The translations under genes and the position numbers were made by a program. A stretch of 64,000 nt of DNA from assembly GCF_038397715.1 (NCBI RefSeq), contig NZ_CP151633.1, positions 310,001-374,000 of the forward strand, read 5' to 3'. The notes beneath the pieces were generated by a model that saw only the letters and a program-made list of their open reading frames with translations, was not told the origin of the DNA and did no database searches. The first letter of the stretch is position 1. Each line of letters opens with the position of its first letter. Positions 15,476-24,421 of the stretch are shown piece after piece. This stretch comes from Microbacterium sp. LWO14-1.2. GTDB lineage: Bacteria > Actinomycetota > Actinomycetes > Actinomycetales > Microbacteriaceae.

Positions 15476-16915
15476 TCAGTTCTGCGCCGCCCTGGCGCGT
15501 GCGCGCTCCTGCTTCGCCGACATCTCGTCGAGTGCGGAGTCCTTGAGCCCCTGCACGTCGACGGCCTTGCGCTCGTCGGCCATGCCATGGTCGTCGACCC
15601 CGTCGAGCACCGACTCGTCGAACGGCACCTCGCCGCTGAGGACCCGGCGCACGCGCTCCCGGTCGATCTGGCGGGTCCAGGTGCCGATGAGCAGCGTCGC
15701 CACCGCGTTACCGGTGAAGTTGGTCAGCGCGCGTCCCTCCGACATGAAGCGGTCGATGCCGACGATGACACCGACGCCGTCGACGAGGTCGGGACGGTAG
15801 GCCTGGAGCCCGCCGGCGAGCGTCGCGAGCCCTGCGCCGGTGACCCCGGCCGCCCCCTTGCTCGCGATGATCATGAACACGAGCAGGCCGATCTGCTCTC
15901 CGATCGACATCGGCTGTCCCATTCCCGTGGCGATGAAGAGCGAGGCCATGGTCAGGTAGATCGCGGTGCCGTCGAGGTTGAACGAGTATCCGGTCGGAAC
16001 CGTGATGCCCACGACCGGCTTCGAGACGCCGACGTGCTCCATCTTCGCGATCAGTCGAGGCAGCGCCGACTCCGACGACGAGGTGCCGACGATCAGCAGG
16101 TACTCGCGGGCCAGGTACTTGATGAGGCTGAAGATGTTGACCCGCGTGACCGCGAACAGCAGCACACCCAGCACCACGACGATGAAGACGATGCACGTGA
16201 TGTAGAAGGCGATCATCAGCACACCGAGGCTCCAGATGGCCGCGATGCCGGTCTTGCCGACGACCGCGGCGATCGCGCCGAACGCCCCGAGCGGCGCCAG
16301 CCACAGGATCATGCCGAGGATGCGGAAGACGAGCTTCTGCAGGTTCTTGACGGCATCCATGATGGGCGCGCCCTTCTCGCCCAGCCCCTGCAGCGCGAAG
16401 CCGACGAGCAGCGCGATGAAGAGCACCTGCAGCACGCTCTCCCCGGTGAACGCCGAGAAGAACGTCGTCGGGATGATGCCGAGCACGAACTCCGTGGTCG
16501 TCTTCGCCTCGGTCTCGGTCGCGTCGTAGGTCGCCGATGCCATGTCGAGGCCGGCGCCCGGGTGGATGATGTTGCCGACGACCAGGCCGATCGCGAGGGC
16601 GAAGGTCGACATGACCATGAAGTACAGCAGCGCGAGCCCGCCGATCTTGCCGACGGTCGCCGCCTTCGCGATGGATCCGACGCCGACCACGATCGTGCAG
16701 AAGATGATCGGCGCGATCATCATCTTGATGAGCGACACGAAGCCCTTGCCGATGGGTTCCAGGCTCTGACCGACCTCAGGCCAGATGAGTCCGACCGCGG
16801 CTCCGAGCACGACGGCGATGATCACCGACACGTACAGCCACGTGTGCCTGTCCCACGACTGCTTGCCTCGCCGCCAATGGAATCCGGGAAGGGTGAACCC
16901 CGTCGTGATGGCCAT
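15476..16915 (-). CDS. dctA: DAACS-family C4-dicarboxylate:cation symporter (DctA-like)
   Basis: 479-residue integral membrane carrier for fumarate, malate or succinate with Na+ or H+. Seen: multiple membrane segments, the serine-rich reentrant loop GTSSSESALPRL, NLDGTAIY (substrate/cation site) and the later reentrant GAAGVTGAG. The annotated start is the ATG at 16915, 6 nt after AAGGAGG; an ATG six codons upstream lies before this site and is rejected. Divergent from a CitA/CitB-type two-component system that probably controls it. In the divergent gap two direct TGGTC copies 9 nt apart (17014-17027) could be a response-regulator site. Confidence 0.93.
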   Translation of the reverse strand: MAITTGFTLPGFHWRRGKQSWDRHTWLYVSVIIAVVLGAAVGLIWPEVGQSLEPIGKGFVSLIKMMIAPIIFCTIVVGVGSIAKAATVGKIGGLALLYFMVMSTFALAIGLVVGNIIHPGAGLDMASATYDATETEAKTTTEFVLGIIPTTFFSAFTGESVLQVLFIALLVGFALQGLGEKGAPIMDAVKNLQKLVFRILGMILWLAPLGAFGAIAAVVGKTGIAAIWSLGVLMIAFYITCIVFIVVVLGVLLFAVTRVNIFSLIKYLAREYLLIVGTSSSESALPRLIAKMEHVGVSKPVVGITVPTGYSFNLDGTAIYLTMASLFIATGMGQPMSIGEQIGLLVFMIIASKGAAGVTGAGLATLAGGLQAYRPDLVDGVGVIVGIDRFMSEGRALTNFTGNAVATLLIGTWTRQIDRERVRRVLSGEVPFDESVLDGVDDHGMADERKAVDVQGLKDSALDEMSAKQERARARAAQN

Positions 16916-17074
16916 GGCATCCTCCTTGATCATGAACGTCGTCGTCCGTCTGCGCCGGCGTCGTCGCCCGCGGTGTGTTCACCCTCCCCGACTTCCCGCG
17001 CCGCGGATATTTGTGGTCGTATTGGTCACTACCGAGATCCCGTCACCGCGATCACCGACGATCGGAAGGACCAG

Positions 17075-18352
17075 ATGCGACACGCCCACGGCACCCGCAG
17101 CACCGCCTCGGCGGTGTTCCTCGTCGTCCTCGCGGCGGCCGTGGTGATCGGGGCTCTCGTCGCGGTGTTCCTCGTGGTCGAGGCGCAGCGCGCCACGCAT
17201 GCCGAGGCCGAGCGGGTGACGGCGGCGACCGCGGTGACGCTCGCGACGTCTCCCGTCGTCGCCGAAGCACTCGCGACGGGTGATACGGATGCCGCGACGC
17301 GTGCTCTCGAGCCGTACGCCCTCGACGTGATCGCCGCGGCGGACCTCGATTTCGTGACGATCATGACCCCGGACGGCGTGCGGGTGACCCATCCCGACGT
17401 CGACCAGCTCGGCGAACGCTACCTCGGCACCATCCCCGCCGCCCCCTCGCAGCTGACCGAGGTGTTCACGGGTACGCTCGGTCCGTCGGTCCGCACGATC
17501 GTGCCCGTCCTCACCGCCGACGACGACCTCATCGGCTGGGTGTCGGCCGGCGTGACGATCGAGTCGATCTCCGACACCCTCGTTCGGCGGCTCCCGCTCT
17601 CCCTGGTCATCACGATCGGGCTCGTCGCGCTGGGGGCGCTGGGCGCCTGGATCGCTCGGAGGACCACACAACGCATCGCCGGCGACCTGCCCCCGGGGCA
17701 GCTGCGTGACGCGGTCTCGTCGTACGAGTCGCTGCGGACGCTCGGAGACGCGCTCCGCGCGCAGACCCACGAGCATGGGAACCGCATGCACACCGCGGTC
17801 GCGCTGCTCGAACTCGGGCGCAGCGAGGAGGCGATCGAGATCCTCACGGAGACCTCCCGCCAGAGCCAGTCGCTCGTCGACCAGGTCACCGCACGCCGCG
17901 CCGGCGACCCCGCCGTCGGCGCCCTGCTGCTGGGAAAGGCGTCGCAGGCGAAAGAGCGGGGAATCGACTGGCGGATCCGCATCGAACCGGACACTCCGGC
18001 GTCGCCGCTCTCGGCCGTCGACAGCGTCGCCGTACTCGGCAACCTCGTCGACAACGCGATGGATGCCGTGGCCGACGCCGCCGAGCGCTGGGTCGAGGTG
18101 GTGCTGCAGCCCTCCGAGGACGGCGGGATCGTGCTGGAGGTGTCGGACAGCGGCCCCGGCATCCCCGACGACCTCCGCGACCGTGTCTTCGACCAGGGGT
18201 TCTCGACCAAGCCTGCCGGCGCCGAGGGACGCGGCGTCGGTCTCGCGCTGGTGCGGGCCGTGGTCGTCGACGCCGGCGGCGTCGTCGAGCTGCGACCCGA
18301 CCCGACCACGTTCCGCGTCACCCTGCCGCCGAAGAGACGGAGGGCCCGGTGA
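17075..18352 (+). CDS. CitA/DcuS-type sensor histidine kinase
   Basis: 425 residues: membrane segment at about 13-33, extracytoplasmic PASp-like sensor domain (about 35-175, TIMTPDGVRVTHPD fits the citrate/dicarboxylate sensors), second membrane segment about 180-200, then the kinase. The phosphoacceptor region reads QTHEHGNRMHTAVALLELG, the family's H-E-x-x-N-R-x-H pattern. The ATPase has N-box NLVDNAMDAV and G-boxes DSGPGIP and GRGVGLAL. There is no cytoplasmic PAS between membrane segment and kinase. RBS GGAAGGA precedes the ATG. Stop overlaps the regulator start (GTGA). Confidence 0.92.
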   Translation: MRHAHGTRSTASAVFLVVLAAAVVIGALVAVFLVVEAQRATHAEAERVTAATAVTLATSPVVAEALATGDTDAATRALEPYALDVIAAADLDFVTIMTPDGVRVTHPDVDQLGERYLGTIPAAPSQLTEVFTGTLGPSVRTIVPVLTADDDLIGWVSAGVTIESISDTLVRRLPLSLVITIGLVALGALGAWIARRTTQRIAGDLPPGQLRDAVSSYESLRTLGDALRAQTHEHGNRMHTAVALLELGRSEEAIEILTETSRQSQSLVDQVTARRAGDPAVGALLLGKASQAKERGIDWRIRIEPDTPASPLSAVDSVAVLGNLVDNAMDAVADAAERWVEVVLQPSEDGGIVLEVSDSGPGIPDDLRDRVFDQGFSTKPAGAEGRGVGLALVRAVVVDAGGVVELRPDPTTFRVTLPPKRRRAR

Positions 18353-19035
18353 TCCGCACCCTGATCGTCGACGACGACGCCCTGACGCTCGAGCTGCACC
18401 GTACGTACCTCGAGCGCCTCGACGGCTTCGTGGTGGGCGCGGAATGCACGGGGGCACGAGCAGCGCTCACCGCCGTCCTCGGGGCCGAGGGATCCGAGCG
18501 CTTCGACCTCGTGCTGCTCGATGTGACCATGCCGGACGGATCGGGCATCGACGTGCTCCGCACGCTGCGCGCCCGGGCCGCAGCCATCGACGTCATCGCG
18601 ATCACGGGTGTGCGCGATGCCGAGACCGTACGGCAGATGGCCGCCCTCGGCGTGTACCAGTACCTCGTCAAGCCGTTCCCCTTCGCGGTCTTCCGCGAAC
18701 GCCTCACGGCTTACCGCGAGCATCGCGCACGAGCGGCCGAGACCGACGGGGAGACGACCCAGGCCGAGATCGACGCGCTGCTCGGCCGAGCGACCGGAAC
18801 GATCGCCCTGCCCAAGGGGCTGTCGGCCGCGACTCTGGAGGCCGTCACGCACGAGGTGCGCACGTCAGGACCGCTCTCCGCCAGCGAGGCGGCCGACCGG
18901 TTGGGCATGTCGCGCGTGTCGGTGCGCCGCTACCTCGAACACCTGGCCGCGGAGGGAGCCGTGGCCAAGGCGGCGCGGTACGGCGCGCGCGGCAGGCCCG
19001 AGACCGAGTACTCCTGGCAGCGACGGGGCCGCTGA
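18349..19035 (+). CDS. CitB/DcuR-type response regulator
   Basis: 228 residues. Receiver domain 1-125 with acidic pocket DDD (8-10), phosphorylated Asp in LVLLDVTMPDG (about 57) and Lys in YLVKPF (about 106). The C-terminal part has a helix-turn-helix of the CitB group (SASEAADRLGMSRVSVRRYL). GTG start overlaps the kinase stop by 4 nt. It probably activates the divergent dctA in response to external dicarboxylate; this is inferred from gene order. Confidence 0.92.
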   Translation: MIRTLIVDDDALTLELHRTYLERLDGFVVGAECTGARAALTAVLGAEGSERFDLVLLDVTMPDGSGIDVLRTLRARAAAIDVIAITGVRDAETVRQMAALGVYQYLVKPFPFAVFRERLTAYREHRARAAETDGETTQAEIDALLGRATGTIALPKGLSAATLEAVTHEVRTSGPLSASEAADRLGMSRVSVRRYLEHLAAEGAVAKAARYGARGRPETEYSWQRRGR

Positions 19036-19057
19036 CACAGATCGACTCGACGTCGGT

Positions 19058-19702
19058 TCACTCCCCCGCGAGGCCGCCGAGCATGTGCCCGAACGAACGT
19101 CCCTCGCCGAGGTAGGTCGCCGGGTCGAAGGGGTCGGCGACCGTGGCCGCGTCGCGCTGTGCGATCGCATCCGCGAGCTCCTTCGTCCCCTTCTCCACGC
19201 GCCTCGCGAGCGGGGCGACGTCGTCGCCGGCGCCTCCCCAATCGCTCGACGCCGCGAAGACGCCCGTCGACACGGCATCCGCGTGCAGGTAGGCGAAGAG
19301 CGGCCGGATCGCATAGTCGATCGCGAGCGAGTGACGTGCCGTCCCCGCGTTGGCTCCGATCAGCACCGGGGTGCCGGTGAGCGAATCGGGGTCGAGCACG
19401 TCGATGAACGACTTGAACAGTCCCGAGTAGCTCGTCGAGAAGATCGGTGTGACCGCGATGAGCGCGTCGGCCGAGACGACGGTGTTGATCGCGGTCTCGA
19501 GCGCGGGCGGCGCGAAGCCCGTCAGCAGGTTGTTCGTGATGTCGTGCGCGTAGTCGCGCAACTCGATCACGTCGACCGTGGCGGCGATGTCGCGGGCGGC
19601 GAGCGCCTTGACCGTCTCGGCGGCCAGACGGTCGGCGAGCATGCGGGTCGATGACGGGTTCGACAGGCCAGCCGACACGACGGCGATCCGGCGAGTGGTC
19701 AT
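19058..19702 (-). CDS. NAD(P)H-dependent FMN reductase, CE1759-like
   Basis: 214-residue flavodoxin-fold reductase. Seen: N-terminal SAGLSNPSSTRMLAD phosphate-binding loop and TPIFSTSYSGLFKSFID, the motif of NADPH-dependent FMN reductases. It lies 1 nt after the stop of a luciferase-like monooxygenase, and this pair is recognised in actinobacteria (CE1758/CE1759 type), the reductase supplying reduced FMN to the monooxygenase. Substrate unknown. Confidence 0.88.
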   Translation of the reverse strand: MTTRRIAVVSAGLSNPSSTRMLADRLAAETVKALAARDIAATVDVIELRDYAHDITNNLLTGFAPPALETAINTVVSADALIAVTPIFSTSYSGLFKSFIDVLDPDSLTGTPVLIGANAGTARHSLAIDYAIRPLFAYLHADAVSTGVFAASSDWGGAGDDVAPLARRVEKGTKELADAIAQRDAATVADPFDPATYLGEGRSFGHMLGGLAGE

Positions 19703-19703
19703 C

Positions 19704-20927
19704 TCACGCCCCCTTTCGGGTCAGGCCGAACGCGGAGCCAGCGGGCGCCGGCGTGTCCTCGTAGGGCGAGTCGCCGGTCAGGTTGTCGCCGCGGTTCGCG
19801 CCGGGTCGCGCCTGACGGGTCGGACCGTCGCCGTACACGGCCTTCACACGTGCGGCGTGGGTCGGGGCGTCGGGAACCGTCTCCGGGCGGTCCTTCGCCA
19901 GCTCCTTGCGCAGCACCGGCACGACCTCGGAGCCGAGGATGTCGAGCTGCTCGAGCACCGTCTTGAGCGGGAGACCGGCGTGGTCGATGAGGAACAGCTG
20001 GCGCTGGTAGTCGCCGAAGTGCTCGCGCATGCCGGCGTAGCGGTCGATCACCTGCTGCGGCGAGCCCACCGTCAGCGGGGTCATCTCGGTGAAGTCCTCC
20101 ATGCTCGGGCCGTGTCCGTACACCGGGGCGTTGTCGAAGTAGGGGCGGAACTGCGACACCGCATCCTGAGACTTCGCGGCCATGAACACCTGCCCGCCGA
20201 GTCCGACGATCGCCTGCTCGGGAGTGCCGTGCCCGTAGTGGGCGTAGCGCTGACGGTAGAGCTCGATGAGGCGCTGGTAGTGCTCCTTCGGCCAGAAGAT
20301 GTTGTTCGCGAAGAAGCCGTCGCCGTAGTACGCGGCCTGCTCTGCGATCTCGGGCGTGCGGATCGATCCGTGCCACACGAACGGGGCGATGCCGTCGAGG
20401 GGACGCGGTGTCGAGGTGAAGCCCTGCAGCGGCGTGCGGAACTTGCCCTCCCAGTCCACGACGTCCTCGCGCCACAGCTTGTGCAGCAGCGCGTAGTTCT
20501 CGATCGCCAGGGGCAGCCCCTGGCGGATGTCCTTACCGAACCAGGGGTACACCGGGCCGGTGTTGCCGCGCCCGAGCATGAGGTCCATGCGTCCGTCGGA
20601 GACGTGCTGCAGCATCGCGTACTCCTCGGCGATGCGCACCGGATCGTTGGTGGTGATCAGGGTCGTCGAGGTCGACACGACCAGTCGCTCGGTCTGCGCC
20701 GCGAGCGCGGCGAGGAAGGTCGTCGGGCTGGACGACCAGAACGGCGGGTTGTGGTGCTCACCGATCGCGAAGACGTCGAGTCCGACTTCTTCGCTGTGCT
20801 TGGCGATCGTGAGGGTCGCCTTGATCCGCTCCTGCTCGCTGGGCGTGATGCCGGTCGTCGGGTCGCGGGTGATGTCGCTGACCGACATGATGCCGAACTG
20901 CATCTGGGTGCCTGTCTGCTCGCTCAT
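19704..20927 (-). CDS. LLM-class flavin-dependent monooxygenase, CE1758-like
   Basis: 407-residue luciferase-like (bacterial luciferase family) monooxygenase using reduced FMN and O2. Seen: MQFGIMSVSD at the N-terminus, AIGEHHNPPF with the conserved E-H-H, TSTTLITTNDPVRIAEEYA, and RMDLMLGRGNTGP, all typical of the family. ATG at 20927 is preceded by GGAGCA 4-9 nt upstream; an ATG twelve codons earlier is rejected. The FMN reductase follows 1 nt later. A palindromic box lies about 45-55 nt upstream. Confidence 0.9.
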   Translation of the reverse strand: MSEQTGTQMQFGIMSVSDITRDPTTGITPSEQERIKATLTIAKHSEEVGLDVFAIGEHHNPPFWSSSPTTFLAALAAQTERLVVSTSTTLITTNDPVRIAEEYAMLQHVSDGRMDLMLGRGNTGPVYPWFGKDIRQGLPLAIENYALLHKLWREDVVDWEGKFRTPLQGFTSTPRPLDGIAPFVWHGSIRTPEIAEQAAYYGDGFFANNIFWPKEHYQRLIELYRQRYAHYGHGTPEQAIVGLGGQVFMAAKSQDAVSQFRPYFDNAPVYGHGPSMEDFTEMTPLTVGSPQQVIDRYAGMREHFGDYQRQLFLIDHAGLPLKTVLEQLDILGSEVVPVLRKELAKDRPETVPDAPTHAARVKAVYGDGPTRQARPGANRGDNLTGDSPYEDTPAPAGSAFGLTRKGA

Positions 20928-20971
20928 GATTGCTCCGTCTTCTCCGAATCGGGTGCCCTGCATCCGGTTCT

Positions 20972-20983
20972 ATTCATTTGAAT
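20972..20983. promoter_or_regulatory. Palindromic operator candidate upstream of the LLM/FMN reductase pair
   Basis: ATTCA-TT-TGAAT, an AT-rich perfect palindrome in an otherwise GC-rich region, between the LLM start and the divergent acyltransferase. The form fits MarR-type operators; no MarR gene is adjacent. Confidence 0.45.
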
Positions 20984-21025
20984 GTATCTGAGACAACGCG
21001 ATCGGACCAACTTTATTCCCGGCGG

Positions 21026-21031
21026 TAGCCT
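21026..21031 (+). promoter_or_regulatory. -10 box TAGCCT, acyltransferase gene
   Basis: TAGCCT followed by 6 nt (CAGAGG) and the ATG at 21038. The AGAGG could also act as a poor ribosome-binding site, so leaderless status is not certain. Confidence 0.45.
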
Positions 21032-21037
21032 CAGAGG

Positions 21038-22186
21038 ATGAACAGTGTCGGAGCCGACCCGAACCCCGTCACCTCGACCGCACCGAAGCCCCGCCGCCGC
21101 GTCCCGTTCTGGGACAACGCGCGCTATGCCTGCATCGTGCTGGTCGTCCTCGGGCATGCCGTGCAGCGGCTCACGTACGACTCCGACATCGCGCTGGCCG
21201 CCTACCTGGCGCTGTACGCCTTCCATATGCCCGCCTTCGCGATCATCTCGGGCTACTTCTCGAAGTCGGGCTCCCCCACCAGGGTCCAGATGGCTCGGGT
21301 GATCACCGACATCCTCGTGCCGTACGTGATCTTCGAGTTCCTCTGGACCCTCACGAAGTGGCTGGTCGAGGGCCAGGCGGAGCCGAACTTCACCAAGCCG
21401 TCGTGGACCCTGTGGTTCCTCCTCGCCCTGGGCATCTTCCGGCTCGTGCTCCCCTACCTCGCCCTGCTGCGCTGGCCCCTGCTGTGGACCGTCGTCATCT
21501 CCGTGGGCGTCGGCTACCTGCCCAACGTCGACAGCACGTTCTCCCTGTCGCGGACGCTCGGCCTGCTGCCCTTCTTCACACTGGGCTGGTGGCTGCGCGA
21601 GCGCGACGTCGTCGCCCGACTGCGCCTCCTCGATGCCCGTCCGTGGTGGCTCAGGGTCGGCGCCGTGGCCGTGCTGGCGGCCGCGGGCTTCGCAGCCTGG
21701 CACTGGGTCGACCTCTGGGAGAGGATCGACCTGCGTCAGTGGCTGTTCTACGAAGACGCCTATGCCGACCTCGGCGGCGAGCAGTGGTGGGCCGGTGGCG
21801 TCCGCCTCGCGCTGATGATCCTGGCTCTCGTGCTCAGCGCCGCGTTCTTCGTCCTGGTCCCCCGAGGCACCTACTGGTGGACGCGTTTCGGCCAGTACAC
21901 GATGTACGTCTACCTGCTCCACTCGTTCGCCCTCTACCCGTTCCGCGAGACCGGAGTGCTGCGCGATCTCGACCCGACGTGGCTGTGGCTCCCCCTCGTC
22001 ACGCTCCTGTCGGTGCTCCTCGCCCTCGCGCTCGCCACGAAGCCCGTGCGCTGGGTGTTCCGACCGCTCGTCGAGCCGCGCCCGAAGTGGCTGTTCACCG
22101 ATCCGGAGCTGGCAGGGCGGCAGGGGCATCGCAACGATCCGACGGGTTCGCGACGCCCGCGTCCGGTCTCGGGCGCTCCCCGGTGA
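21038..22186 (+). CDS. Acyltransferase 3 family membrane protein
   Basis: 382 residues, about ten membrane segments. Opening FWDNARYACIVLVVLGHAVQ carries the family's Asp and the catalytic His of the H-x-x-Q/R type, FHMPAFAIISGYF is the second hallmark, and the late HSFALYPFRE fits the family C-terminus. Such proteins O-acetylate extracellular or membrane-exposed glycans. The closest style is the fucose 4-O-acetylase-like group. Cytosolic basic tail. The stop overlaps the next gene (GTGA), so the serine hydrolase is co-translated. Confidence 0.9.
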   Translation: MNSVGADPNPVTSTAPKPRRRVPFWDNARYACIVLVVLGHAVQRLTYDSDIALAAYLALYAFHMPAFAIISGYFSKSGSPTRVQMARVITDILVPYVIFEFLWTLTKWLVEGQAEPNFTKPSWTLWFLLALGIFRLVLPYLALLRWPLLWTVVISVGVGYLPNVDSTFSLSRTLGLLPFFTLGWWLRERDVVARLRLLDARPWWLRVGAVAVLAAAGFAAWHWVDLWERIDLRQWLFYEDAYADLGGEQWWAGGVRLALMILALVLSAAFFVLVPRGTYWWTRFGQYTMYVYLLHSFALYPFRETGVLRDLDPTWLWLPLVTLLSVLLALALATKPVRWVFRPLVEPRPKWLFTDPELAGRQGHRNDPTGSRRPRPVSGAPR

Positions 22187-23046
22187 GCCGCGCGGCGTCG
22201 CTGAGGGACCTCCTCGTCGACGAGGTCGAGGCGACCGGATTCGGAGCCCACGGCCTTCACGTGCGCGTCGGCGGGAGCACGGCCGAGCACCGCTGGACCC
22301 CCGACGAGCGCGAGGAGATCCACTCGGTCGCGAAGGGCGTCAGCGTGCTCGCGGCGGGCATGGCGGATGCCGAGGGTCTGCTGTCCCTCGACGAGCCGAT
22401 CTCCCGATTGACCGGCGACAGGACGCTCGGACGCGACGTCGCCCACCTCACCCTCCGCCGACTGCTCTCGATGTCGAGCGGCATCGACCTCCCCTGGTCG
22501 CCGACCCTGATGACGGATTGGCCCGACCTCGCCACCGAGTTCCTGAGCCGCGACTCGCGCGGCCGGGTGTTCCAGTACTCCAATGCCAGCGCGTACACGG
22601 CGATGCGCCTGCTCGAGCGCGTCGTCGGCGACGTCGAGGAGTACGTGCGGCCTCGACTCCTCGCACCGCTCGGGCTCGACGACGTCGGCTGGCGGCGGTG
22701 CCCGCGCGGGTACGTGCTCGCCGGCGAGGGCCTCGCACTCCGCACCGAGGAGATGTCGCGCATCGGCCGCCTGCTCCTCGATCGGGGCGTCTGGAACGGG
22801 GAGCGCATCGTGCCGGCATCCGTCGTCGACGCCATGCACGGGGACTGGGTGCCGGCCGGCACGAACGAGGGGTACGAGCGCTACGGCCTCGGAGCGTGGG
22901 ATGGCCCTGGCGCTGCGTGGCGGCTGCACGGCGCCTACGGCCAGCTCGTGATCGTCCTCGGCGACGCGGTCGTCACGGTATCGGCCGACGACCACTTCGG
23001 CGCCGACGCCTTCGCCGCGGCCGCCGTGCGCCTCGTCGAGCGCTGA
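22183..23046 (+). CDS. Beta-lactamase-like serine hydrolase
   Basis: 287 residues of the serine beta-lactamase/DD-peptidase superfamily. Seen: S-x-x-K motif SVAK (about residues 49-52), YSN motif in FQYSNASAY (about 133), and an HGAYGQ segment in the place of the third, KTG-like motif. There is no signal peptide, so the protein is cytosolic unless translated from another start; GTG at 22183 overlaps the acyltransferase stop. An esterase role acting on acyl groups made by the neighbour is possible but only inferred. Confidence 0.87.
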   Translation: MSRAASLRDLLVDEVEATGFGAHGLHVRVGGSTAEHRWTPDEREEIHSVAKGVSVLAAGMADAEGLLSLDEPISRLTGDRTLGRDVAHLTLRRLLSMSSGIDLPWSPTLMTDWPDLATEFLSRDSRGRVFQYSNASAYTAMRLLERVVGDVEEYVRPRLLAPLGLDDVGWRRCPRGYVLAGEGLALRTEEMSRIGRLLLDRGVWNGERIVPASVVDAMHGDWVPAGTNEGYERYGLGAWDGPGAAWRLHGAYGQLVIVLGDAVVTVSADDHFGADAFAAAAVRLVER

Positions 23047-23050
23047 TCCG

Positions 23051-23069
23051 GACGCCGGTCGACGGCGTC
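23051..23069. terminator. Convergent hairpin between serine hydrolase and efeB
   Basis: GACGCCG and CGGCGTC with a 5-nt loop; no T-run. Located in the 47-nt convergent gap. Confidence 0.5.
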
Positions 23070-23093
23070 GCCGCTGAATCGGTCCGGGGCTCC

Positions 23094-24401
23094 TCAGGCG
23101 AACAGGGGCGCTCCGACGTAGGATCCCTGCTCCGCACCCGCCGGGATCGCCCAGATCCCGGAACCGACGTGTCGGATGTACTCGTTCATGCGGTCTGTCG
23201 ACAGTGAGCGCTGCAGAGCGATGAACTGCGCGGGGTCGCGCTGATACGACAGGAAGAACAGGCCGGCGTCGAGGCGGCCGAGATCGTTGTTGCCGTCGAC
23301 GTAGTTGAAGCCGCGGCGGAGGATGCGGATCCCGTCGTTCTGCTGCGGATGCGCGAGCCGCACGTGCGAGTTCGCGTCGATGCGCGCTGAGGAGAAGTCC
23401 GGGGCGGTGAACTCGTCCCCGCCGGACAGGGGCGCGCCGCGCCCCTTGTCGCGACCGATGATCGTGTCCTGCTCCGAGAGACGCACCCGATCCCAGGTCT
23501 CGATGAGCATCGCGATCTTCCTGGCCACGAGGTAGGACCCGCCCGACATCCATGCCGGGTCGTCGGACGCCGCGACCCAGACGCTCTTCTGCAGGGCCGC
23601 ATCATCGTCGGCGAGGATGTTCGCGGTGCCGTCCTTGAAGCCGAAGAGATTGCGCGGCGTCGCCTGGTCGGCCGTCGTACGCGACGTCTTGCCGAAACCC
23701 AGTTGCGACCACCGCAGCTTCGCCCGGCCGAACGCGATGCGGCTGAGGTTCCGGATCGCGTGCACCGCGACCTGCGGGTCGTCGGCGCACGCCTGGATGC
23801 AGAGATCGCCGTTCGACAGCTGCGGGACGAGGTCGTCACCCAGGAACGCGGGAAGCCGTTCCAGCGAGGCCGGCCGCCGCGCGGCGATGCCGTACCGGTC
23901 GCCGTCCTCGTTCTCGAACAGGCTGGGGCCGAAGCCGATCGTGATCGTGAGGCCGGCAGCAGGGAGCCCGAGTGCCTCCCCCGTGTCGTCGGGCGGCACC
24001 TCGGCGTCGCCGCCGACCGCTCCCGTCGCGCTCACCTCGAGGCCCTGCGTCAGGCGGGAGGCCGCATAGCTCCAGTCCTGCAGGAGCGTCACGAGGTCGT
24101 CGCGATCGGTGCGCGGCATCATGTCGAACGCCGCGAAGTGCAGGTGCTCCTGCACGGGCGTGGTGATGCCGGCCTGGTGCGCGCCGAAGAAGGAGTAGGC
24201 ATGCTCGGCGTCCTCCGCCGCCCGGGCGCGCCCGAGCGCCACGCCGCCTGCGAGGCCGGTGCCGAGTCCGACCGCGAGCGACGCGGCCCCGCCGCCGAGT
24301 GCGAGTCCGAGGAGCCCCCGGCGGCTCAGCCCCGCGGGGACGGATGCCGCCGCAGACGCGTTCCCGGCGTCTGCGGCGGCCTCGTCAGTGCTGTCGTCCA
24401 C
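23094..24401 (-). CDS. efeB: Dyp-type heme peroxidase / deferrochelatase EfeB
   Basis: 435 residues. Twin-arginine signal (SRRGLLGLA followed by a hydrophobic stretch ending near GRARA) directs the folded heme protein across the membrane. Seen: GFKDG, the Dyp GxxDG motif with the distal Asp, the proximal His region SHVRLAHPQQNDG, and the late Arg in RRGFNY. Third gene of efeU-efeO-efeB. GTG at 24401 is the only usable start before the signal region; no good Shine-Dalgarno. Confidence 0.93.
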   Translation of the reverse strand: MDDSTDEAAADAGNASAAASVPAGLSRRGLLGLALGGGAASLAVGLGTGLAGGVALGRARAAEDAEHAYSFFGAHQAGITTPVQEHLHFAAFDMMPRTDRDDLVTLLQDWSYAASRLTQGLEVSATGAVGGDAEVPPDDTGEALGLPAAGLTITIGFGPSLFENEDGDRYGIAARRPASLERLPAFLGDDLVPQLSNGDLCIQACADDPQVAVHAIRNLSRIAFGRAKLRWSQLGFGKTSRTTADQATPRNLFGFKDGTANILADDDAALQKSVWVAASDDPAWMSGGSYLVARKIAMLIETWDRVRLSEQDTIIGRDKGRGAPLSGGDEFTAPDFSSARIDANSHVRLAHPQQNDGIRILRRGFNYVDGNNDLGRLDAGLFFLSYQRDPAQFIALQRSLSTDRMNEYIRHVGSGIWAIPAGAEQGSYVGAPLFA

Positions 24402-24421
24402 TGCGTGATCGTACCCGTCGA

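Noticed and set aside
15587-17075. Plus-strand frame opposite dctA and upstream of the kinase
   Set aside because: The frame becomes the kinase only from the ATG at 17075; the earlier part is antisense to dctA.
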